From contig CAYJOR010000050.1 in assembly GCA_964371865.1 (NCBI GenBank), positions 1 through 18,878 of the forward strand: 18,878 nucleotides of DNA, given 5' to 3'. The translations under genes were made by a program, and so were the position numbers. Positions 1 through 6,059 of the stretch are shown here, piece by piece. Within the stretch, counting starts at the first letter, position 1. Every line of letters starts with the position of its first letter. Source of the stretch: CAYJAZ01 sp964371865. Lineage in GTDB: Bacteria; Desulfobacterota; Desulfovibrionia; Desulfovibrionales; Desulfovibrionaceae. The notes under the pieces are model-generated. The model saw only the letters and a program-made list of their open reading frames with translations. It searched no databases and was not told where the DNA came from.

Positions 1-110
1 TTCCTTACAAAATCTTTAACATCACCGCTCAAAATTCTGTTATAACTATAAAATAATAAGTGGCGGTGAGGGCTAGTGTTTCAATGTGAGTAAAAACTAT
101 AAAACTCTAT

Positions 111-198
111 TTTGAAATTTAGATTTTGAGGTAAAAGGAAATAAATGTTTCCAAAGGGGGTTATTCCCGTGAGAAAAGTTCTCTTGCCCGTCGGAGAC
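111..198 (-). repeat. Intergenic modular repeat, copy A (head plus tail, middle missing)
   Basis: Read on the minus strand, this has the element's CCGACGG motif (plus 188-194 as CCGTCGG), then a double-palindrome head, then a tail TTATTTCCTTTTAC matching copies E and F. The middle hairpin module is absent. The head contains GAGAA/TTCTC arms where copy E has GGGAA/TTCCC, so pairing is kept. The head core is inverted relative to CCGACGG compared with copy E. It forms the leader just upstream of yicC and creates the spurious upstream extension of that reading frame. Confidence 0.7.
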
Positions 199-234
199 AA
201 AAATAAAAAAACAAAAAATATAAAGGAATTTACT

Positions 235-1119
235 ATGCTTGCAAGTATGACAGGAATAGGAAGATATACTGCCGATATTCAAGGCTATAGCTTTACTTGG
301 GAAGTTCGTAGTGTAAATCATAAATACCTTGATACTCGCTGGAGAATACCTCAGTTCTTGCGTGCTTATGAAGATATTTTTGATAAAATTCTACGTGCAA
401 AAGCAAAAAGAGGAAGAGTTGAAATTTCTCTTGAAGTTCAAGCTCTTACAGATAGTCAATCAGCTAAATTTCTTTCATTAGATATTTCTCAAGCGCAAGC
501 AATGATTGATGAACTTAAGATTTTTGCAGAAAATAACAAACTCCCTTTTGAAGCAAACCTTAATACTTTCTTATCAATTCCCTCACTTTGGAAAACTCAG
601 ATTGATGAAAACGATACTCTTCTTAAAACTCTTCAAGAAAGCCTAGGATTTGCCATCGACGACTGGAATAAAAGCAGACAGATAGAAGCGAAAAATCTTG
701 CTCAAGACTTATTTGATAGAGAAAAGAAAATGCGTGTTTGGGTGAAAATGATTGAAGAACAAGCACCACAAATAAAAAAAGATAGACTCAACCAAGTGCG
801 TGAAAGAGTAGCGCTACTTCTGCAAAATCTTGAAAGTGAATTAGATGAAAACAGATTTCTTCAAGAAACTGTTATCATTGCAGACAAACTTGATATAAGT
901 GAAGAAATTACACGTTTGCATGCACATCTTAAACGTTTTATTCAATTACTCAAACAAGAAGAAGATAACGGCAGAAAGCTTGATTTCACTTTGCAAGAAT
1001 GTTTCAGAGAAATAAATACATGCGGAAATAAAGTGCAAGATATTCAAATAAGTCACATTGTTGTAGACTTTAAAAATGAATTAGAAAAATGTAGAGAGCA
1101 AGTTCAAAATATTGAATAA
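235..1119 (+). CDS. yicC: YicC-family endoribonuclease-like protein
   Basis: A protein of 294 aa, close to the usual YicC length of about 290. The N-terminus reads MLASMTGIGRY followed by WEVRSVNHKYLD, the standard YicC opening. The C-terminal DUF1732 part ends in ISHIVVDFKNELEKCREQVQNIE-like sequence with the family's conserved ISHIVV and REQVQNIE blocks. The C-terminal block reads QECFREINTCGNK where I recall QEMNREANTLGSK as usual, a mild divergence. E. coli YicC has been reported as an endoribonuclease acting on small RNA; the function here is inferred from homology. The frame is open back to an ATG at 145, but that 30-residue extension is encoded by an intergenic repeat. I chose the start at 235 because TAAAGGAA lies 7 bases upstream and the resulting N-terminus fits the family. 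A further ATG at 247 (MTGIGR) is possible. The gmk gene often found after yicC is absent here. Confidence 0.9.
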   Translation: MLASMTGIGRYTADIQGYSFTWEVRSVNHKYLDTRWRIPQFLRAYEDIFDKILRAKAKRGRVEISLEVQALTDSQSAKFLSLDISQAQAMIDELKIFAENNKLPFEANLNTFLSIPSLWKTQIDENDTLLKTLQESLGFAIDDWNKSRQIEAKNLAQDLFDREKKMRVWVKMIEEQAPQIKKDRLNQVRERVALLLQNLESELDENRFLQETVIIADKLDISEEITRLHAHLKRFIQLLKQEEDNGRKLDFTLQECFREINTCGNKVQDIQISHIVVDFKNELEKCREQVQNIE

Positions 1120-1158
1120 AATAAATATGTTACTTTTTGACGATTAAAAAAAATTCAC

Positions 1159-1185
1159 TTGCAAAAAGTTCAATTAAGGTATAGT
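1159..1185 (+). promoter_or_regulatory. Candidate sigma70-type promoter for FUSC-dus-rlmN unit
   Basis: TTGCAA (1159-1164) and TATAGT (1180-1185), spaced by 15 bases, or 16 if CTTGCA is taken as the -35. The spacing is short, so confidence is limited. The position, about 60 bases before the ATG at 1249, is right for a promoter of the following genes. Confidence 0.4.
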
Positions 1186-1205
1186 AATTTCCTTCCTTGG
1201 CCGTG

Positions 1206-1222
1206 TTTCGTAAAATACGAAA
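1206..1222. promoter_or_regulatory. 7-3-7 perfect dyad in FUSC leader
   Basis: TTTCGTA-AAA-TACGAAA is a perfect inverted repeat between the candidate -10 (1180-1185) and the ribosome binding site of the FUSC gene. No T-run follows, so it does not look like a terminator. An operator for a dimeric repressor or a leader hairpin are both possible; no regulator is encoded in the window. Confidence 0.4.
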
Positions 1223-1248
1223 TACATCTAAAAAAAGAAGAGTAAGTT

Positions 1249-2463
1249 ATGCGCGAATCATTATCAGTATTTTTTGCTTCCTTTGTGAATTGGCTTAGAA
1301 ATGTTCAGCTACCAATCACACGTAGAGCGTTTAGTCTGCAATCATTAAAAAAATTATTAAACAAACATAATATCCGCTATTCAATTAAAACTGCAATTGC
1401 TGTTGTGCTGTCTTATACTATTTCACTTTTAATTGAGCCGGCTTATGCTTTTTGGGCACCAATTTCAGCAATTATTGTTATGCAGGTAAGCGTTGCGGCA
1501 TCAATTCAAAGTAGTGTTGACCGTATTGTGGGTTCTCTTTATGGTGCTATTCTTGGTTTAACAGCACATTTTATTTTTCCTTTTGAGGGAATCACTGGTG
1601 ATATTGGTTTGTTTATTATTGCTAATATGTGCGGCTTACTACTTTTATTAAACCCGCGCTATAGACTTGCAGGAATTACAAGTATTACTATCTTTCTTGT
1701 TGCTCCTGTTGCAGAAGGGCAAACCGTTTGGTCTTTTTCATGGATTCTACTTTTCCATATTATTGTGAGTATATTGGTAGCTCTTGCGGTATCTGTTATG
1801 CTTTGGCCTGTTTCTGGTGCACATAACTTACAAGATTCATTAAAAAAACAGTATCTTATGGCGGCTGACTTTTTGGATAGTATAACTTATACATTTCTTG
1901 ATAAAAAAAGCCACCTCCAACCGGATTATCTTGCACCTCTGCTTGATTCAATAGCAGGAAATAAACCGGAATATAGACAAGTAAAAGAATACGAAGCTGT
2001 AAACCTCACACGTCATTACCCTGAACTTGGTACCCTTGTAAACGGACTTGAACAGATAAAGGTATATCTTTCATCTCTTTTAGATGCGCTCGACAGTGAG
2101 GCCGCGCCTATTGAAAACCTTCCTATGAAACAAGAACTTATGACTCTTGCTTCGTCCTCCGTATCTGGTCTTCGTTGGATTGCCTCGCACGATAAAACTC
2201 AAACTTTGCCTGAGGTGCGTTGGTATATCGAAGCAACCTCGATTAGGCTTGAAGATTTAAGAAATAATAATGTACTAAAAGCTCTTAGCTTAGATCAACT
2301 TATACAAGTTCTTGCATTCTATAATGCAATGAACCACTTAGCAGAAACAATTGCAAACCTTGAAGAACAGATAGAAATTATCTCTCGTAACAGTACTATT
2401 CATAATATAAAATATAGACCTTTCAGATGGCTACGCTATAAAATTTTAAAAAGTATAAGATAG
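1249..2463 (+). CDS. FUSC family inner-membrane protein
   Basis: A 404-aa membrane protein. The first 45 residues are polar and basic. A block of hydrophobic helices follows (roughly residues 46-185), including YSIKTAIAVVLSYTISLLIE, the WAPISAIIVMQ segment and the RIVGSLYGAILGLTAHF segment typical of FUSC (fusaric acid resistance / YccS / AaeB-like) proteins. The remaining 200 or so residues are mainly soluble and probably helical, with a basic C-terminal tail (RPFRWLRYKILKSIR). It is shorter than the roughly 650-720 aa YccS/AaeB proteins, which carry two membrane blocks, so it probably acts as an oligomer of half-size units. Substrate unknown; relatives are linked to efflux of aromatic acids, but that role is not established for this form. 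An AAGAAGAG ribosome site lies before ATG 1249. It leads an operon with two RNA-modification genes that has no obvious functional link to it. Confidence 0.8.
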   Translation: MRESLSVFFASFVNWLRNVQLPITRRAFSLQSLKKLLNKHNIRYSIKTAIAVVLSYTISLLIEPAYAFWAPISAIIVMQVSVAASIQSSVDRIVGSLYGAILGLTAHFIFPFEGITGDIGLFIIANMCGLLLLLNPRYRLAGITSITIFLVAPVAEGQTVWSFSWILLFHIIVSILVALAVSVMLWPVSGAHNLQDSLKKQYLMAADFLDSITYTFLDKKSHLQPDYLAPLLDSIAGNKPEYRQVKEYEAVNLTRHYPELGTLVNGLEQIKVYLSSLLDALDSEAAPIENLPMKQELMTLASSSVSGLRWIASHDKTQTLPEVRWYIEATSIRLEDLRNNNVLKALSLDQLIQVLAFYNAMNHLAETIANLEEQIEIISRNSTIHNIKYRPFRWLRYKILKSIR

Positions 2464-2469
2464 AAATAT

Positions 2470-3441
2470 ATGTTTGAAATAAATAAACAAAATCCTTGGC
2501 TTGCGCCTTTAGCAGGTTATAGCGACATGGCAATGCGCCTTTTATGTAAGCAGTATGGTGCGAGTGTTTGTGTTACTGAAATGGTGAGCGCAAAAGGTAT
2601 TGTATACGGCGGAAAAAACACAAAGGACTTACTCAAAACAAATGCGGAAGATAATCCTCTTATTGTTCAAATCTTTGGCAATGAACCTCATTTTTTAGTA
2701 GAGTCAATTGCAAAAATTCAAGAAATGGGTTTTGAGTATTTTGATATTAATATGGGTTGCTCTGTTCCTAAAGTTGTAAAAACAGGTGCGGGCGCAGCTA
2801 TGCTAAAAGATATTGATAATCTTTTTAAATGCGCCGAAGCTATGATAAAGCAAAGCAACAAGAAAATAGGCTTTAAATTTAGGCTTGGATACGAAAATAA
2901 TAAACCTATGTGGAAAGATATAGTCCCTACTCTTTGTGATATGGGCGCACTCTATCTTGTGTTGCATCCACGTTATGCAAAACAGCTATTTCAAGGAAAA
3001 GCAGACTGGTTGGCCCTTGCAGAACTTAAAGAGCTTGCTACTGTGCCAGTTATCGCATCAGGAGACTTGTTTACAGCTCAAGATGCGGTTGACTGTGTAA
3101 ATCAAACAAATGTTGATTCTGTGATGTTTGCACGAGGAGCTTTAGGGAATCCATCAGTATTTAAAGAATATCTTGCTCTTATCAATAATGAAGAGCCTAT
3201 TCAGCGTACTCTTGATGATGCCTATGATATGGTTTTTGATTATGCCGAGCTTTGCAAACTTCACTTTCCGGAACGTTCGCTTCCACGTATGCGAATTTTT
3301 GTTCCTAGAATACTTCATTATTTTCAAAATGTTTCACATCTAAGAAAAGCAATTGTAGGCACTACTTCTTGGGAAGATTTTTATAATGTCATGCACACAT
3401 TTTATCGCATGCAAACAGGAAAAGACTATGAATACAAATAA
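2470..3441 (+). CDS. dusB: tRNA-dihydrouridine synthase (DusB-like)
   Basis: A 323-aa FMN-dependent TIM-barrel enzyme that reduces uridines in tRNA to dihydrouridine. The opening WLAPLAGYSDMAMRLLC matches the Dus APMAGxTD block. The catalytic cysteine is Cys97 in DINMGCSVPKVVKTGAGAAM; the usual GCP is here GCS, with the nearby PKV and GAGAA retained. FMN/phosphate-binding features include HPRYAKQLFQGKADW (about residue 165), VIASGDLFTAQDA (about 197) and the MFARGALGNPSVF segment (about 218). The PKVVK and GAGAA pattern favours a DusB-type over DusA or DusC, but the subclass is inference. The start lies only 6 bases after the FUSC stop, with no strong Shine-Dalgarno, so translational coupling is likely. 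The 3' end overlaps rlmN by 14 bases. Confidence 0.88.
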   Translation: MFEINKQNPWLAPLAGYSDMAMRLLCKQYGASVCVTEMVSAKGIVYGGKNTKDLLKTNAEDNPLIVQIFGNEPHFLVESIAKIQEMGFEYFDINMGCSVPKVVKTGAGAAMLKDIDNLFKCAEAMIKQSNKKIGFKFRLGYENNKPMWKDIVPTLCDMGALYLVLHPRYAKQLFQGKADWLALAELKELATVPVIASGDLFTAQDAVDCVNQTNVDSVMFARGALGNPSVFKEYLALINNEEPIQRTLDDAYDMVFDYAELCKLHFPERSLPRMRIFVPRILHYFQNVSHLRKAIVGTTSWEDFYNVMHTFYRMQTGKDYEYK

Positions 3442-4498
3442 AACTGATATACTTTCTCTCCCATTTGAAGAGTTAGAAAACTATATTGTCAACGAATTAA
3501 AGCAACCTAAATTCCGTGCTAAACAGCTTTGGGAATGGCTATGGAGAAAGAATGCTTCCTCTTTTGAGGAAATGTCCTCTTTATCTAAAGATTTTCGTGC
3601 TATTCTTAATGAGAAAGCAGAAATTCTCAAATTGACACTCATAGATATGCAAGAGTCAAAAGACGGAACAAAGAAGTTTCTTCTTGCTTTGCCTGATGGT
3701 GAATCCATTGAAACTGTACTTATTCCATCTACTGACAGAGAAGGTAAAGTTCGCATAACTCAGTGTATTTCTTGTCAAGTTGGCTGTGCAATGGCTTGTA
3801 CTTTTTGCAGTACAGGAACTCTTGGCTTTACTCGTAATATGACAATGGGCGAAATTGTAGGTCAAATCCAGTTTACTCGTGAATATCTTGGAGATACTGA
3901 CCCATCACACCCAATGATTAGAAATATTGTATATATGGGCATGGGCGAACCTCTTCTTAATCTTGAAAATGTTACTAATTCATTGAAAACTCTAAATAAT
4001 GAACTTGGGCTTGCTTTTTCTCCACGCAGAATAACTGTTTCGACCTGTGGAATAAAAAAAGGATTAGAAGATTTAAGCGATTTAGGTCTTTCCTATCTTG
4101 CTCTTTCGCTTCACGCGCCAAACCAAAGACTCCGTGAAGAAATTATGCCAAAAGCCGCTAAAGGTTGGCATCTCCACGATCTTATAGATTCTCTGCATGA
4201 CTACAAACTCAAAAGTCGTGAACGTATTACCTTAGAATACTTACTTATAGGTAATGTGAATGACTCCATAGAACATGCACAAGAGCTTGTTCGTATCTGT
4301 TCTCATCTCAAAGCAAAGCTCAATCTCATTCCATACAACGCAACACCGCACTCACCATATAAAGCTCCGTCTCCAGAAAGATTGCGTGCTTTTCAAGAAT
4401 ATCTCAACTCCAAAAGAATTGTAGCTGTCTTTAGGAAAAGCAAAGGTGCTGATATTGCCGCCGCCTGTGGTCAGCTTAAAGGCGAGCATGCAGGATAG
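3428..4498 (+). CDS. rlmN: Dual-specificity 23S rRNA/tRNA adenine-C2 methyltransferase
   Basis: A 356-aa radical-SAM enzyme that methylates C2 of A2503 in 23S rRNA and, in known bacterial members, A37 of some tRNAs. The 4Fe-4S cluster cysteines are Cys120, Cys124 and Cys127 in GCAMACTFCSTG. The SAM-binding GMGEP is at 171-175. The two mechanistic cysteines correspond to Cys113 (before the cluster) and Cys347 in AAACGQL near the C-terminus, matching E. coli Cys118 and Cys355. All key residues are present. The frame is open to an ATG at 3386, but I chose 3428 because AGGAAAAG lies just upstream, it gives the family's usual length, and it leaves only a 14-base overlap with the dus gene. Last gene of its operon; an intergenic repeat begins about 12 bases after its stop. 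Confidence 0.95.
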   Translation: MNTNKTDILSLPFEELENYIVNELKQPKFRAKQLWEWLWRKNASSFEEMSSLSKDFRAILNEKAEILKLTLIDMQESKDGTKKFLLALPDGESIETVLIPSTDREGKVRITQCISCQVGCAMACTFCSTGTLGFTRNMTMGEIVGQIQFTREYLGDTDPSHPMIRNIVYMGMGEPLLNLENVTNSLKTLNNELGLAFSPRRITVSTCGIKKGLEDLSDLGLSYLALSLHAPNQRLREEIMPKAAKGWHLHDLIDSLHDYKLKSRERITLEYLLIGNVNDSIEHAQELVRICSHLKAKLNLIPYNATPHSPYKAPSPERLRAFQEYLNSKRIVAVFRKSKGADIAAACGQLKGEHAG

Positions 4499-4510
4499 AG
4501 TTTTTATTTT

Positions 4511-4569
4511 TTGTCCCGACGGACAAAGGGAATGATTCCCTTTATCGTCAAAATAAATAAATTTTCTTT
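4511..4569 (+). repeat. Intergenic modular repeat, copy B (head plus tail, middle missing)
   Basis: CCCGACGG followed by a perfect 9-1-9 palindrome AAAGGGAAT-G-ATTCCCTTT (4525-4543). This runs directly into ATCGTCAAAATAAATAAATT and TTCTTT, the tail module of the longer copies. The middle hairpin is missing. It starts about 12 bases after the rlmN stop and may also serve as an mRNA 3' end. Confidence 0.75.
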
Positions 4570-4582
4570 GTTTTTGCTACTA

Positions 4583-4735
4583 TTATAGATAAATTTATAA
4601 AAATAATCTTCCTTTAGGTATGTGTTTACAGTCTTAAAGGAAGTTTTTTATTTTGATTTATGTATGTTTTTATGCACTGCACTTCATAAAAAATTATCTT
4701 TTTCTCTCTCGAAAAAATCTCAAATTTATCTATAA
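4583..4735. other. Structured region: 14-bp outer stem enclosing three hairpins
   Basis: TTATAGATAAATTT (4583-4596) is perfectly complementary to AAATTTATCTATAA (4722-4735). Between the arms lie three separate hairpins: CTTCCTTTA/TAAAGGAAG (4608-4643), TTTTTATG/CATAAAAA (4667-4692) and TTTTTC/GAAAAA (4699-4716). The arrangement is that of a multi-branch RNA or a small terminal-inverted-repeat element. I recognise no known riboswitch or ncRNA. It lies upstream of murA, in the gap after rlmN. Confidence 0.45.
4608..4650 (+). terminator. Rho-independent-like terminator between rlmN and murA
   Basis: A 9-bp perfect stem (4608-4616 with 4635-4643), an 18-base loop, then TTTTTT (4644-4649). It would end the FUSC-dus-rlmN transcript. 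The loop is long for a terminator, and it sits inside the larger structured region 4583-4735, so an attenuator-like role upstream of murA is an alternative. Confidence 0.55.
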
Positions 4736-4759
4736 GAAAAAACTTGTACTTAGCTGATG

Positions 4760-4765
4760 TATAAT
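4760..4765 (+). promoter_or_regulatory. Candidate -10 box for murA-selB
   Basis: A perfect TATAAT lies 37 bases before the murA ATG. No good -35 is seen at 16-18 bases; TTGTAC at 4744-4749 is too close (10 bases). A TG lies directly before the box, not at the proper extended -10 spacing. Confidence 0.35.
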
Positions 4766-4802
4766 GTAAATGTATATGAACAAGCTTTGAATGAGGTAAA
4801 AC

Positions 4803-6056
4803 ATGGACGCATTAGTTATAGAACAATCAATGAATTTAAAAGGGAAGGTACGTATCAGCGGAGCAAAAAACGCTGCTCTTCCTATATTATTTGCTACTCT
4901 TCTTTTTGAAAATCAAGTTACTTTAAATGAAGTTCCACAACTTCGTGATATATATACTACTTTAAAATTATTAGAAATATTAGGCTGTGAAACCACCTTC
5001 AATGATAATACAGTTGAAGTGCTACCTAAAGAAATAGAAAGCGTTGCTCCTTACGATTTGGTTAAGACGATGAGAGCATCCGTTCTTTGTCTTGGTCCTT
5101 TGTTGGCTAGAAACTCTTATGCAAAAGTTGCAATGCCTGGCGGCTGCGCTATTGGTTCGAGACCTGTAGACTTACATTTATCAGCACTTGAAAAAATGGG
5201 TGCAGAGTTTGAACTTAGTGAAGGCTATATCATAGGTAAGTGCGATAAACTAAAAGGTGCGAACATCTATTTTGATTTTCCAACTGTAGGCGGCACAGAA
5301 AATCTTATCATGGCAGCTACACTTGCAGAGGGAACTACTACGCTTGAAAACTGCGCAAGAGAACCTGAAATTGTAGATCTTGTAAAATTTCTTAGAGCTG
5401 GTGGAGCTAAAATCAGCGGTGAAGGAACAAGCATAATTACAATTGAAGGCGTAACATCTTTATCATCAACAACTTATTCAGTTATGCCTGATAGAATTGA
5501 AGCCGGAACTTTTCTTATTGCCGCGGGTATGACCGATGGTGATATATATCTTGAGAATTGCGTACTTAGCGATATGGAAGCAACTATTGATAAACTTACA
5601 TCAATGGGGCTTTCAATAACAGAAGAAAATGGGCTTATACGCTCAAAACGTGCAAACGGGCATATAAGCGGTGTTGATATTTCAACTCGTCCATATCCTG
5701 GATTCCCTACAGATATGCAAGCTCAAATGATGGCGATTATGTCGATAGCAGATTCTCCAAGCCTTGTAGAAGAAACAATATTTGAAAATCGCTTTATGCA
5801 CGTTCAGGAACTTATCAGAATGGGTGCAGATATCAAAATCACAGGTTCATCAGCAATGATTCGTGGTGTTGATAAACTTAGAGGTGCACCGGTTATGGCA
5901 TCTGACTTAAGGGCGTCAGCATCGTTAGTATTAGCAGCTTTGGCGGCGGAAGGTAAAACTAAAATTCAGCGTATCTATCATCTTGATAGAGGTTACGAAC
6001 AAATGGAAGTTAAACTTTCTGCATTAGGTGCTAAAATTATTAGAGAAAAAGAGTAA
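4803..6056 (+). CDS. murA: UDP-N-acetylglucosamine 1-carboxyvinyltransferase
   Basis: A 417-aa cytosolic enzyme that transfers enolpyruvate from PEP to UDP-GlcNAc, the first committed step of peptidoglycan synthesis. It has the EPSP-synthase-like double fold. The N-terminal RISGAKNAALPILFA block carries Lys22. The catalytic loop MPGGCAIGSRPVDLH has Cys115 at the same number as in E. coli, so the fosfomycin-sensitive Cys form is expected rather than the Asp variant. The YPGFPTDMQAQ block near residue 300 contains the general-base aspartate. RGVDKLRGAPVMASDLRASA and the C-terminal YHLDRGYE block are also intact. Length is normal. The start at 4803 is supported by a GAGG ribosome site about 7 bases upstream. 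selB begins 3 bases after its stop. Confidence 0.97.
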   Translation: MDALVIEQSMNLKGKVRISGAKNAALPILFATLLFENQVTLNEVPQLRDIYTTLKLLEILGCETTFNDNTVEVLPKEIESVAPYDLVKTMRASVLCLGPLLARNSYAKVAMPGGCAIGSRPVDLHLSALEKMGAEFELSEGYIIGKCDKLKGANIYFDFPTVGGTENLIMAATLAEGTTTLENCAREPEIVDLVKFLRAGGAKISGEGTSIITIEGVTSLSSTTYSVMPDRIEAGTFLIAAGMTDGDIYLENCVLSDMEATIDKLTSMGLSITEENGLIRSKRANGHISGVDISTRPYPGFPTDMQAQMMAIMSIADSPSLVEETIFENRFMHVQELIRMGADIKITGSSAMIRGVDKLRGAPVMASDLRASASLVLAALAAEGKTKIQRIYHLDRGYEQMEVKLSALGAKIIREKE

Positions 6057-6059
6057 GTT

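Noticed and set aside
22..69. Inverted repeat TCACCGC/GCGGTGA near the window start
   Set aside because: Only 7-bp arms separated by 34 bases, with no supporting context; it may belong to sequence cut off at the edge.
145..234. 30-residue N-terminal extension of YicC from the ATG at 145
   Set aside because: It is encoded by repeat copy A and has no ribosome site of its own, while TAAAGGAA before 235 and the family N-terminus support the shorter protein.
3386..3427. Upstream start of rlmN at 3386
   Set aside because: It lies deep in the dus gene with no ribosome site; AGGAAAAG precedes the ATG at 3428 and the shorter form has the family length.
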